From Hyperoplus lanceolatus (taxonomy: Eukaryota > Chordata > Actinopteri > Uranoscopiformes > Ammodytidae): DNA of 64,000 nucleotides. The position numbers were made by a program, and so were the translations under genes. Shown one piece after another: positions 24,547 through 37,336 of this stretch (position 1 is the first letter of the stretch; each line of letters starts with the position of its first letter). Location: contig CM049398.1 in assembly GCA_026929865.2 (NCBI GenBank), positions 21,787,001 through 21,851,000 of the forward strand, given 5' to 3'. The notes under the pieces were generated by a model, which was given only the letters and a program-made list of their open reading frames with translations, made no database searches and was not told the origin of the DNA.

Positions 24547-24814
24547 AAGTAAGTAAGTAAGTAAGTAAGTAAGCTTCATTTATATAGCGCTCTTCACAGA
24601 CCAGGGTCACAAGGCGCTTCACAATACACATTTTATACATACACTCAAACACCGATGGCAGTAGCTGCCATGCAAGGCACTGTCTGAACCATCGGGAGCA
24701 ATTTGGGGTTCAGTGTCTTGCCCAGGGACACTTCGACATGTGGGTAGGCGCGGAATCGAACCTCCGACCCTGCACTCCAGAGGCAAACTCCCTATCCACT
24801 TCGCCACTGCCGCC
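24547..24814 (-). mobile_element. tRNA-derived SINE, minus-strand copy
   Basis: On the minus strand it begins GGCGGCAGTGGCGAAGTGGA (A-box-like) and continues to a good B box, GGTTCGATTCC. A body with 'aagtgtccctgggcaagaca' and 'ctgaaccccaaattgctccc' follows, then a 3' end AGCGCTATATAAATGAAGC and a (CTTA)n tail, seen on + as (AAGT)n at 24547-24573. It is better preserved than the copy at 3640-3909. Confidence 0.85.
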
Positions 24815-25982
24815 CAAACGGGCGGATCAATTATATCGATATAGATTTTTGACTTACAATTCAGATTGTGACACTGATAGGGATCAGTCAGTATCAGTGT
24901 TTTATTATTTGATCTGAGTTTGTATAGCATCCATAGATTTTGGATGTATGGTTTGCAGCCTGTCAGATGCAAAACAGTTGCTGGGTCTTGTGCAGTCACA
25001 AAGTATAGTATATAAAAGTGTGTGGCAGAGTATTGTGTGTAGAGTAATGCAGAGTGACAGCTGTACTGTAGCACTGCCACCGTGAAACAGGCCGGGAAGA
25101 AAGCCAGTTACTGATGACAAAGAAACCGCTTGTTTCAAAATAAAAGTGGACACTGTAAGAAGACAACAGCTGCCTGCACTAACTGTGTTTGGTCGAGATT
25201 CAAAGTACCAGCAGCAGGATGAAAAGTGTGTTCTCTCATTGAACAAGAGAATGAATAGTATTGAGCAGGAAAGATCAGAAGAAAGCACTGTTCAGGCTCT
25301 AATATAAACTGTAAGGATACTTCATTATTGTTTTGATCTGCATAATGCTGAAGTTCTACAGAAATTCTCCTCTGCACACATGATCTCATGTTAAAAGAGT
25401 CAGTCAAATTAAAATAGAAACAAAAACAACTGTACCAATCCCTGAGCTGTTTTCACTTGTATATCCATCAGACTAACTAATCTGACAATTTGGGAACTCC
25501 CTGTGACGATGCTGTCAATGACTTGTTCGGTGCATTCAGTGAAGGAAAAGATTGCCAATGTTTTTGTTCTGCACTGCAAAGCCAGCTTCATTTTAGTAGT
25601 ATAGATTCAGGTAGGAGACTCCATAGTATTCACAGTTTCAGAGGGTCAGCATTTTGAATCACTGCTCTACCAGCACTCATTAAAACAATGCAGGGTTTAA
25701 TTAATCTCACAGGAGCATTTAAAGATGATGATATGGCTTTTTTTCTCTCAATGGGAGAGGGGAAGCCACTCACTGAAAGACCTCCCTACAGACATGTCAA
25801 CCCATCTCTTTGTTCTGTTACTGTAATATCAGATTTACTTTTATCTAAGGGAATTCTTTTTTTGTTGCTCAAAGACTATGAGTCATTGTGATAGCAGCTA
25901 TTGACACATTGGTTGTTGCTGCACCGGCTTTGAAAAGCTCTTATGCACAACATGCAGTCTTACAAAAATTGCCCAGAAGTTA

Positions 25983-25988
<6 letters not shown>

Positions 25989-26036
<48 letters not shown>
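25989..26036. repeat. (TG)n microsatellite
   Basis: Pure TG followed by GTGCGTGCG-type degenerate units. Confidence 0.97.
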
Positions 26037-26037
<1 letters not shown>

Positions 26038-26290
26038 CGTGTGCGTGCGTTCTTGCATGTGTGTGCGTGCTTGCGTATGTGTCTATGTGTCTGTGTGTTT
26101 ATGTGTGACTGTGTAGCACTTACAGTCGGCTTATGTGGAATATGAGAGCTTAGTTCCGTTATTTGATTGACTGCTGCTGATTAGCTGTGTTACCAAGTGC
26201 AGGGGTGAAGCACATGCTGATATGGCTCTGCAGCTTTCACTCATTTATCTACTATTGTGAATGTGCCGTTTGCGTACGATTGTGTATTCA

Positions 26291-26315
26291 TGTGTGTGTG
26301 TGTGTGTGTGTGTGT
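26291..26315. repeat. (TG)n microsatellite
   Basis: Short pure TG run. Confidence 0.95.
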
Positions 26316-26636
26316 AAGTTGTGTGATGATGTTCTGACAGAATGTCTTAGCTCTCTTAAAGGAATTCCCCTCAAGGTTTTTTTCTCCCGTGTTTGTTCAT
26401 CGTTTTGCTCGTTCTTTTTCATCGGCAATTGAAGTGAGTTGGTTGATAGCAGTAAAGAGGATGGGGGAAGTGGGTTGGGGGAACAGAGTGTATTTGTAGA
26501 AAAGGGAACTCAGATATATGCATGTAAACACACAGAGCAAAGTAAACACTATTTGGCCTTTCTGCCCCAAACAACTTATCATCTCCGCCAAAGAGACCAG
26601 ATGACCCAGATATTAAAACCTATTTCACATACTGTC

Positions 26637-26655
26637 TGTGTGTGTGTGTGTGTGC

Positions 26656-26720
<65 letters not shown>
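26637..26720. repeat. (TG)n microsatellite
   Basis: TG with one CATA interruption near 26655. Confidence 0.97.
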
Positions 26721-26721
<1 letters not shown>

Positions 26722-26996
26722 ATGCACAGATAGAAACTTACACAGTCACCCAGACACGAGCTATCATCCCATTCACTACTAAAACAACACACATTATTAT
26801 TACACACCAAACTGTGTTCATGTGGCTCACAAATACACAGATACATGATCATTATTTGTGATAGTGTTGTCAAGTTGGTTCTCAAGGTTAATACTCATTA
26901 GTCATCTTAAACAAGTGTGAGCCAATGTGGAGAGTTAAGTGCACGGTTATCTTTTTGGATTAACTAAAAGGTTAAGCAACAATGTTACTTACACAC

Positions 26997-27370
26997 TAGA
27001 GCTGCAACGATTAATCGACGAATCGATTATTAATCGATTATTAAAATAATCGCCAACTATATTGATAATCGAATAATCGTTTTGAGTAATTTTTTAATAA
27101 AAAAATTCCAAATTCTCTGATTTCAGCTTCTCAAATGTGAATATTTTCTGGTTTCTTTAATCCTATTATGACAGTAAACTAAGTATCTGTGTGTTTTGGA
27201 CATAACAATACATTTGAGGACGTCAACATGGGCTTTGGAAAATGTATTAACATTTTTCACCATTTTCTGACATTTTACGGACGAAAACACTAATCGATGA
27301 ATAATCGATTAATCGAGAAAATAATCTACAGATTAATCGATTATCAAAATAATTGTTAGTTGCAGCCCTA
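26997..27370. mobile_element. hAT MITE with 8-bp target duplication
   Basis: The terminal repeats TAGAGCTGCAAC and, on the other strand, TAGGGCTGCAAC flank a body rich in ATTAATCGATTA motifs. TTACACAC occurs directly on both sides (26989-26996 and 27371-27378), the 8-bp duplication expected of hAT elements. At 374 bp with no ORF it is non-autonomous. The identical target copies suggest a relatively recent insertion. Confidence 0.92.
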
Positions 27371-28517
27371 TTACACACATATATACACACTCATATAGAC
27401 ACTCAAGCATCTCAAACAGTTTAAATGTATGAAAAGCTATTGCTTGTAGAGAATGGCTATAGTTGCAGTCTCGAGCATGGTTATCTGTTAAACAAAACAA
27501 ACCACAGACTGCAAACTTACAGTGTTTGTAGGAATACTTCACCCATATGGAACCAGCGTTCTATCATTATAAAATAACTATTATAATATAATGAATGAGG
27601 TTTTTCTTCCCTCAGTCTTCCCTTGGCCCAGCTGTCCTGTTAATCCTAACCCTTACTGTGGTCACAAGAAGGAAACTGTAGGGGTAGACAGTGAGACCAT
27701 AACACATTCTTTCTGCCTTTTCTCAGGCTAGGATGATCCGATTAATTTTTTTTTGCACATTTATACTAAATGGGATCTCCAAGTTCAATACACCTTCATA
27801 TTCCAACCGGTGAAGTAGGCCTTTAAGGCCACTGTGCTGAAGAGAGAATATAACTTCTATTCAGTGACACACAACCACACTATCTTTTCTACAGGCCCTT
27901 GGCATATCCGTCCGAGTCCTCTTCTTCTTTCTTTCCAATAGTTCTTCTCTTATCTGTTGCCATCCTCTCTTAAGTGCTGCCTTATCAGCCTAAGCCTTGC
28001 TGCATTTCACTCCATCTCTCCAGATCCACCTCTTTCAATCTCTCCCTTTCTAATTTCTGTCTCTATCGTCCTATCTCTTCCCCCCACTTACCATCTGTTT
28101 CAGCTCTTTTTTAATCAAAAGCTATAACAACCTGTTGCCTTAGCGAGCAAATGCAATGCGGCAAACAGTGTCACAGACTCGAACAGCGGTACACTCCCCC
28201 AAAACAAAAGGCACAAACAATACTTTATCAACCGTTGTTCACTGACGAACATTTAAAAACACTTTTCAGATTTTCATTAACACTGTAGAAGAAATAGAGG
28301 CACATACGCACATAAATAAACCGAAAGGAAGCAGCTACATAGTTAAACACGCATAAGCAAAGGCAGAAAAGCACCATGTGAGTGTTTGAGGCATGTGTGC
28401 TCTCATACTCTTGATTCCAGATGATAGCAGCGAGTGTGATGTCATGGTCTTTGACTCTGTCTGAGAACTCAAGGTGGCCTTGCCTCTGACAACACACACA
28501 CACACACAAACACGCAG

Positions 28518-28518
<1 letters not shown>

Positions 28519-28610
<92 letters not shown>
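28519..28610. repeat. (CA)n microsatellite, about 92 bp
   Basis: Pure CA, preceded by an imperfect CA lead-in from 28491. Confidence 0.97.
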
Positions 28611-28612
<2 letters not shown>

Positions 28613-28866
28613 CACGGCCATCAATCCGGTCACTCCTGTCCTGCTGCCGTGTCATGATTGATTAAAGACAGGATGCAAATGGGTTTAACCAAATGTCTTT
28701 GCATCTCCACATTGAAACACAGGGGCGGCAGCAGGGAGGAGTGTCACTGAGGTTATTGGAATTCATGAGTCACACTCAGGACACCCGTCAGGGAGCTACA
28801 CGCCCACGCAGAGACAATTACAGGATCTCCCTTTCAAGGGAATCCCCCAATAAACACTTGTTATAA

Positions 28867-28998
<132 letters not shown>

Positions 28999-30089
28999 TT
29001 TTTATGCATGCGTTGCTTGAGCCAAAGTTACCCCACCCCTAAACATTTGGCACTGAGTCCTTTCCTCCCCTGCACAGGAACATTAGGGTGGTTACCACTT
29101 GGCCAGTCTGACAGGAGAGAAGTATCTGCAACAAGAGTGAAACAAAGAGGTTGACGATGCATTGGAAATTGAGTGCAGTAGGTCTTTATGTTGCTGCGCT
29201 TGGATTTTAGGAGGAAAGTGGAAAAGGGGAGAAGTGGAAGTTTGGAAGGGGGCTTAGAGAAGTTAGAGGGCACAGAGGAGGATAAAGAAAATGGGAAAAG
29301 TGTGTCGAGAGAGATATGCCAAGTTAAAAGACCTGTCCCTCCACTTTTTCTGCCCCGTCAGCTCGGAGAGAGAGAGATAGTTTGCCCCAAAGGCAGGCCA
29401 TATGGACAGAGCATAAAAGAGGATATGTAAGGAAGCAGGACTGATAGAGGAGTGGAGGGTGGTAAAAGATAAGGAGAGAGAGGGGTACAGAGTATGGAGC
29501 AGAACTTCAGCAGATTATCTGATCCAAGAATCTGATGATCAGAACTCAAAGCATAAAGAAAAAAGCCAAAAAAAGGGAGAATAAAAGTGGAATGACCCAT
29601 AAGTCTGTCAACAATGGTGAAGGCTACAGACATATCTAGCTTCTCAGACTGGGAGGGTCAGGCTACATTTGTGCACACTCTGTGGAAAGTGGAAACATAA
29701 TTGGCACCTCATGCTGCATTTTTTTTTCTTTTAGAAGAACAATGGATTCCTCAGGATCACCCACATATACACAATTTATGCAGTTTATTCCTATTATGGA
29801 ATATTGTTCACAGGCATAGAGACCTGCCTCTTTATAGCTGTGTTAGCTTTGTCTCCTCATTGGATATAAACGAGCGGGATACTCAACATTTTATCCGGCA
29901 ATTGCTGCAAAGCTGAATGGCTGGGAGACCAGTGTTATGAAGTGTGCATACTGTTAAAGTGATTGCTGAATGAATAACAAAAATATCACTAACCTCTCCT
30001 TTAACTGGGAACATCTTCAGTTTTGTGTTAATACAAGCTTGCTCTGAATTCTGATGTGCTATACAAACTTATTTCACAAGGCAACAGTT

Positions 30090-30574
30090 CTCAGACACTG
30101 AGGGGATACAGTTATTCTTTAGAGATGAATTAGAGGGCGGCAGAGGAGCAGCAGAATGACAGAGGACAGACGGAGGTATAGTGGAGGGCGCCTGGGAAGA
30201 GAGAAAGGATAAATAGAGAGATGCAGGGAGCAACAAGGAAGGAAAGTGATTATGCCAGTAAGCCAAATGAAAGTGAAGAGTATATGAAATGAGGAACAGG
30301 AAGAGAATAAAGATGGCACCGAAGGAGTTTTCTTTAGAGTATTTTTTCACGAGGAACAATGGGAGGGAGAGAGAGAGTGAGAGAGAGGGCTTAGCAATAC
30401 AGAGATGGATAAAGTGGGAGAACAAACAAGCGGCAAGTTATAATCCAAGGGGAAGATGAGGGGTTAGGCAAGGTAAAGCAAGGGGGGGGGGCTGAAGGAG
30501 AGGAGGGGAGCTGTGTCTGCCAATATGTGAGTTTCACAGAAACAGCTGACAAGCAGGTAAAGCAGAGAGCCAGG

Positions 30575-30609
<35 letters not shown>

Positions 30610-30900
30610 GAGCGGGATAAAATGTGGCAAACCGAATGAGCAAGTGACGTAGATGAAAAGTGACAGAGTCGAGGTGTGAAAATAATGATAGAGTGCATGG
30701 CGTCACAGGGTTGGAAGTTGGAGGGATAGAACTGAAAAAGCAGTGAAAGTGCAAAATAAACAAAACAAAACAAAAGAGATATGAGGGAAAATAAGATAGG
30801 AGAGTTTGGAAAGAATGAGGGGGGTGTGTGGACCCCAACAATGAGAGTTACACTGATGAATAAGGATGAAGGATAATGAGCGCTTGAAAAAGGAGTGTGC
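30090..30900. repeat. Long purine-rich block
   Basis: About 800 bp of strongly G/A-biased + strand, including (GA)n at about 30575-30609 and a G9 run at 30482. Apparent minus-strand frames here are low-complexity Ser/Leu/Pro translations, not genes. Confidence 0.6.
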
Positions 30901-32332
30901 GGAAAAGGCAAGCAGAGAATGGGCTGTCTAAAATGGATTTGAATAGGTATTTTGGATAGCGAGTGTTTGCAATGTCTCAGTCCTGGACAAACAGAGCTAA
31001 TATGTGACTCAACATTAAATGGGCGAGAAAAACAAATGCTGAACCATTTGTGTGACCGTGTTAGAGATATAGGGATAGTCAGAGAGAAAAGATTTGCTTG
31101 GGAGTTTGTGGATGCATGGGTGGTGGGCACCGTAGAAACGGTGCGGTACTTGAGTGTGCTACAAGTGCCTTAACATCTGCTGACCTACCACAGAGCTCTG
31201 TTTTACTCTGCGCCATGGACACTCATTCAAACAGCACTACTTAAACAGTACTTCAATTTAAAAGATATCCCAAATACTCAATAAACAGTGTTATTATGTA
31301 TCCCCCAGTTTAGTTTACAAATGCACGGTTAAACAGAGACCGCTGGAAAATGGACTCCCACTTAAGTGACTCTCTTGAATCAAAATACAAAGCAATTAAA
31401 GGCAATGGCAACCTTAAGTGTTTTTTTCTTTTTAACAATGCCTCTGCAGTTGCAGCTGGTGTGTTAATTATTTTAATATCTCTTCAGACAAGGTGATGCA
31501 TTTAAAAACAGGCTCTCTGAGGGAAATGAAAAGGATCTCTAGTAAAGCTACGAGGGAGTGTAGCTTTACCAGTGAGGCAAGCAATCCAAATAAAAGCAAA
31601 GGATGGATGTACCATGATCCACCAGAAGGCATGGTGTTCATTTCCTGATTAATACAATGAACATCTTCAGTATGGCAGACAATGCACTGTATCCATGGTA
31701 CAACCTGCACCGACTCGAGGAACTAGAAAAAAAAGTCAGTTTTTCCCCTTTTTTTATGACATTAAAAAAAAATTGACAGATAAAGCCATGATGGTTATAA
31801 TCTTGAACCTTTAGAGGAAAATTACAGCAGCGCACTGCCACACTCACAGCTGACATACTCAACTAACGGCTGCATAAATCCAATATACCCTTTGCAATAA
31901 GGCAGGGAATGTAGGCTCTCTGCTGCATTTACCGACTGAAAAACGTCCCACTTAATCTCTGCTGTGCTGAGCTTGGTGTATCCCTGAGGGGTGTGATAAG
32001 GTCAGAGCCCCATCATACAAAACACCCAATGTTGCCGTTGCCTTTATATTTTGATTGAACTGTCAGGTTGTTTGAGTCCATCTTCCGGCTGTTTGTGTGT
32101 CTAACTGAGCGTAAACTAAACTTTTGGATACATTACAACACAGTTTAACCCACAGTCTCTTATAAAGCGGATTATTTGGAATACTTTATGTTTTAATTCA
32201 GTGATTCAGTGAAGTGGGACAAAACAGGGTGCAAGGTTGAAAAAATACAAACCCTATGTTTAGGCAAATTAAATGACATGTACTAAGCTACTGAGCTAAG
32301 CTTTGACACAACCTCCCAGCTTTTGTCCTTTT

Positions 32333-32396
32333 TATCAAAATGGGCTTTTTACCTTGCCATTCCTTATCAAAATGAGCTTTTTACCTTGCCGTTCCT
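32333..32396. repeat. 32-bp tandem duplication
   Basis: Two adjacent 32-bp units of TATCAAAATGGGCTTTTTAC type, differing at two positions (GGGC/GAGC and CCATT/CCGTT). Confidence 0.9.
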
Positions 32397-33432
32397 TATT
32401 TTGTGTCAACACCGTCAGACACACAAATTAATTTTCCCTCAATTTATGCTAGAGCCATGAGATGTATAGTGATCACAAATATTCACCAAGACTGATAGAG
32501 GCCACACAAAATATTTTCAAAATGTATATGAATATACATGTTTTTGACATCTGACAGTGTTGACATATTTAACGTTTCTTAAACAGAATGGAGTTTTTCT
32601 TGTAGCCATTTGTTTTTTTCTGTTGATGAGAGGTGCTAGTATGAACTACTTCTGGAAAATAAAATGATCGAAACATTTCAAATAACTTCTTCAGAAATTG
32701 TAAGTCGGTGTTGACGTATCATGGTTGTGACACAGGACTTTCAAGATTTGGAATGTTAAATATTCTAAAACTACAACACTTATCAGAGCCTGTCTGACTC
32801 TTATGTACTCTTCAGAGGTAGAATGTGACAAAAAGTCCTTCATAGTGACAGCTGCCCCTTATTTTGGCTGAATTTCTTACATTTTAATGGATTGTTTCAC
32901 GGTGGTGAGAAAATGTGTCCCACTACTATGAAACCTTATAAAACATGAATGTGGTGTAGAAAAACAGTTTTTATTGATATGAGAGATTATTTAGTGTTGC
33001 TTTTGATGATACATTTTTTTAATCATTAAAGTAAATTTTTAATAGTTTTTTTGCATAATTATGAATGATTGATCCTTTCTCTGTGGACACACTTGTTTTG
33101 GACGTCGTGAGAAGATAACAGGTGTCATAAATTTGACATAATAATGATAAAATTAAGTTTAAGGGGATAATTGTGCTACAGACATTCTATTCTTAATCCC
33201 TAATAAGAGCTCCAATTTTAAATATGTTTACTTTTAAACATAACAGCAGTTAATATTGGAAGACTGCCTTTTGTCCCACTTCTCAAGAATCACTAAATTA
33301 ATGTTCAAGTAGTTCTGTTTAAATGAGCTACCAAGCAGAGAGTATTCATATTTAAACAGACCTCTGCTGTAGAGTAGGTAAGAGAATGTTACTGCACACA
33401 TACATACTGTATGCACAGCTTCTACACTGCAG

Positions 33433-33452
33433 TCCATCCATCCATCCATCCA
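33433..33452. repeat. (CCAT)5 tetranucleotide repeat
   Basis: Five adjoining CCAT units. Confidence 0.9.
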
Positions 33453-34199
33453 TTCACAAACACCATCTCTCTCTCTCTTTAAATCATCTATTCTGTGTAC
33501 ACACAATAATGTATGTGCTCAATGACTGAACCAAAGTCATCATACCAAAGTATCATTTTATTCAGATTTTATCTTGCACTAGGACTCTTAAGGCCCAATC
33601 TCTCATTCCCAATCCAATCCGCCGAACAGGTGAAATGGGCATCTCGACCAGATCTATAGGCATTAAATTTAACAAGCCCGGTCAATAAAAAGAAACAGTG
33701 GCACTCTCCACATACTTTTTAACAGGCCAGCAAAATGCAACTAGTGCAGAATTAAGCAATCAAGTCTTTCATTGTGTGTTAAAGATTATTTGTGGAGTTC
33801 CATTTGAGAGTGAAACCTCTGGGAGCTATAGTACAAAAAGGTATATGGTAGAGTTTAGGAGGTTTGCTATGTTCTCAATACCTGCTGAAACTTTAAAATG
33901 CAAGATACAGATCCCGAAATACCAACGGTATGATGCATGCCAGTGGGTTTCTACTAGTGGCGGGGGTTAAGCAAAGGTGAGAACATGACAAATGTCAGTA
34001 TGGTGACTCTCACCCCAGGAGATCGATCCCAGCTGAAGGAAAGGGATAAACGAATGTGTGTTTATGTTGTGTGTTTTAGACGTGTTTGTGTGCGTCAGAG
34101 AGAGCGCGAGAAAGAAAGAAAGAAATCCTCTAGTGCACTGTGAGAGCTATGTCTTTGTTACTCTGACAATGCTGCTCTGACACAAATGAAAAAGATTAT

Positions 34200-34680
34200 T
34201 TTTTCTCCACTCCTCTGTCAAACACTTTTATCTTTCCCTCTCCAACTGTCAGCGATTCTCCCCATATTTCCCCCTCGCTCCCTTCTGATTCTCCATTTAT
34301 GTATCTCAGCATTTCTCCCACCGTCTCTCTCTCTCTCTTCCTCTGTCTCCTCCTGTCTTCATTAGCTTCCCCTCTCCTGTTTTCATTTCATCATTTACTC
34401 TCTGAATGTTCTATCTGAGCAGCAGAGAGTACGGAAGGGAGGGCCGCAAGTAGAGGATGCAAACAGAGGAGAGAGAGAGAGAGAGAGAGGGATAGAGAGA
34501 AAGAGGGACAGAGAAATGTGGATAGGAGCACAGAAGAAAGGGGAGAAGGCGTCGTTAGAGGGGGTATCAGTGGGGAAACAATGAGAGAGAGAGGCAGAGA
34601 GAAAAGCTAACTGACAGACAAAGGAGCAGGAAAGAGAAAAAAAATAATGAAAGGAGAAAGGCTGAGAAATGGCAGAGGAT
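34200..34680. repeat. Pyrimidine-rich then purine-rich block
   Basis: 34200-34400 is C/T-rich with (CT)n near 34326; 34430-34680 is G/A-rich with (GA)n at about 34471-34489. The two halves are loosely complementary. Confidence 0.55.
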
Positions 34681-34832
34681 GGTGTTATGTGTTATACTGT
34701 GGAGCCTGCAGCAGGATAAGTGATCCCAGTGGTAGATATAAGGTCAGATACACGCTGACAGGCAGACCACTGCTTAACCCCGCGCTCTGAACATACACAC
34801 ATGGGTGCAAAGACTTGGGCACACGCATCCTG

Positions 34833-34859
34833 ACACACACACACACACACACACACACA
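34833..34859. repeat. (AC)n microsatellite
   Basis: Pure AC run. Confidence 0.95.
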
Positions 34860-35145
34860 TGTGCGCGTGTGTATACCCAAAGACAGCTGAAATCAAGATG
34901 GCTGTCAAAACATCAGCATCTGCTCAGCATCTAGCACGTCGCTCGGAGCAAGCACGCTCACAGACAGACGTACATCCAGCACCCAGCGCCCGCGCAGCCC
35001 TTAGAGGGATCAGGGCTGATAAACATGTACTACTACTGCAGCTGGGGCTTATCTAAAAACACACACATACACACACACTGTCACACATTCACACACACAG
35101 ATGTGAAGCATGTACAACCATGCATGCACACACGCACACACACAA

Positions 35146-35170
35146 ACACACACACACACACACACACACA
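35146..35170. repeat. (CA)n microsatellite
   Basis: Short CA run just upstream of the LINE. Confidence 0.93.
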
Positions 35171-35284
35171 GCCCAGTGACAGCCAAGTTATATGAACCAT
35201 AAAGTCATGCAGATGTTAAGGAAACTGCTGGTATATACCTTAAATGTTTATTATATAGTGACTGCACTGGACTTGGATGTGTGT

Positions 35285-36255
35285 GTTTATTCGACTTACA
35301 GTCATCTACAGTGTGGAGTTCCTCAAGGTTCCATACTTGGACCTCTTTTATTCCTTATTTACATAAATGATTTGCATTTAATATCTGAAGAAGCTCTTTC
35401 TATTTTGTATGCCGATGACACAAATATTTTCATTACCGATAAAGATGAACACAAGTTGATTGATCGAATGAATAGCGTACTTGATCGGTTGGATAACTGG
35501 TTCAAATTAACAAATTATCCCTTAATGTAGAGAAGTGTGCTTATATGATATTTAAGCATAAAAATATTATTCTATCTGATCATATCCAGCCAATTTTTGG
35601 AGCGAACAATGCACTCGAAAATGTTTCCAATGTTAAGTTCTTAGGGGTTTTTATTGACAATAAGCTCAATTGGAAAAAACACATATCACAGGTGTCCAAT
35701 AAATTAGCGAGAAACATTGGGGTTATACGACGAGTAAGACCCGTGCTGTCAAGAAACATTTGTATGGATTTATATTACTGCCTTATTTATCCCTTTATAT
35801 CCTATGGCAATATAGTATGGGCAAGCACATACAAAACCAGTCTAGATTCGATTTTTATGTTACAGAAAAAATTTGTTAGAACTGTAACCAACTCCAGTTG
35901 GGACGCTCATAGTGCTCCGTTATTTCTAAGTCTGAAGTTGTTAAGCATATATGATGTGAATACTCTTCAGATCGGCACTTTTGTTTTCCAGTTTCTCAAT
36001 AATTTACTTCCTTCTTCTTTCAACAGTTTTTTTATAACAAGGTCACAGATCCATAGTCATCAGACCAGATCTGTAGATCTCCTTCACCGTCAGTTTTACA
36101 GAACAAATCTTGGACAGTTTTCAATTAGGGATAGAGGTCCAGTCATTTGGAACAGTTTTCCTGTTACTCTACGTAAACACTCACCTTTAGTTACTTTCAA
36201 AAAACATCTTAAAATGTACCTTATTTTAAAAGCTTACGATAATGTGTTAAACTGA
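35285..36255 (+). pseudogene. LINE ORF2 3' portion, one frameshift
   Basis: Two frames (to 35530, and 35545-36255) rejoin into a single ORF2 if one A is restored in the 'aaattaacaaatta' tract. Apart from this the last 236 codons are open, so the copy is fairly young. Without the 5' half it is not mobile. Confidence 0.85.
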
Positions 36256-36568
36256 ATGTATGTTATATTGTCTTTTTGCTTGTTAGTTACATCTTTACAT
36301 TGCTTTTTACATGTACTTAGATGTATTTTCATTTTTGTAACATGATTTTGTAGTTTTATCTCTTTAATTTTATTTTTGTTTGTCTTTTCTTTTCTTTTTT
36401 TTTTATTTTACTTCATTTCTTTATTGTATTTTAATGTCAGGTGGACATCCTTCATAAGCCCTTTGGGGTTTCTTTTGTCCCACCCGTGCATTTATTTATG
36501 TCTATGCACATCTTCTTGCCATTTTTTTAATCTTGTTTATTTGCACAAATAAAACTAAACTAAACTAA
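35285..36568 (+). mobile_element. 5'-truncated non-LTR retrotransposon (CR1/L2/jockey group)
   Basis: It starts inside the reverse transcriptase at CGVPQGSILGPLLFLIYIND, contains the catalytic ILYADDTN box, a VKFLGVFIDNKLNWKKHI segment, and the C-terminal region VIWNSFPVTLRKHSP. A stop at 36253 is followed by an AT-rich 3' UTR ending AATAAAACTAAACTAAACTA. A one-base indel near 35510-35520 breaks the frame between FKLT and LNVEKCAYMIF. The endonuclease and upstream RT are missing, as expected of incomplete target-primed insertion. Confidence 0.9.
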
Positions 36569-36594
36569 TTCTGTGCACAAGGGAATAGCAATGT

Positions 36595-36596
<2 letters not shown>

Positions 36597-36637
<41 letters not shown>
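36597..36637. repeat. (GT)n microsatellite
   Basis: Pure GT about 30 bp after the LINE tail. Confidence 0.97.
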
Positions 36638-36638
<1 letters not shown>

Positions 36639-36760
36639 TCATGCACGTGCGTTTGTGTGTGAATGCAGGGCTAATTGATTGTCCTCGTCAGCCCTGCTGT
36701 TCAGACTGCAGTAGCTGTCAGCAGGAGCCAACTGCTACTCTAACAAGCCTTACAAGCAAG

Positions 36761-36774
36761 CACACACACACACA

Positions 36775-36808
<34 letters not shown>
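36761..36808. repeat. (CA)n microsatellite
   Basis: CA with one CC phase break, inverted relative to the GT array at 36597. Confidence 0.97.
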
Positions 36809-36813
<5 letters not shown>

Positions 36814-37240
36814 TCCAAATACTCTCACAAGCACACACACATATTATCACATTGGCCCTTAATGTTGAAACAGCACACACAGAGGGGGGCTCACGAAATC
36901 CACGAAATGCGTGTGGCGAGATTGAGCCTATAAGCATGGTATTCCTGACATTTGCCTGGAGTGAATGATAGACGCTGGAAATATATGAAGAATCCCGTAG
37001 CATTTCTCGATACGTTCCAAGGATAACAAAGGCCCGGCCCTTAACCCAACCGTAAGCCAGAGTTATACAAAACAGAAATTCTCCCCCCTCTGTTTCAGTC
37101 TATGGGACCATGTGATCAGTGATTTGCACTGCACCAAACAAAGAAACAGTATGTCTTGAGATTATTTATTTTTTTACATTGCAGATACACTATCAAACAA
37201 AGAGATAACATAGAGGGTAATGCACACACACTGCATCAAG

Positions 37241-37241
<1 letters not shown>

Positions 37242-37333
<92 letters not shown>
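37242..37333. repeat. (CA)46 microsatellite
   Basis: Uninterrupted for about 92 bp. Confidence 0.97.

Positions 37334-37336
<3 letters not shown>

Noticed and set aside
30069-31130. Minus-strand ORFs of up to 198 codons
   Set aside because: They read through the purine-rich block, giving Ser/Leu/Pro/Phe low-complexity peptides with no domain, no exon borders and overlapping frames.
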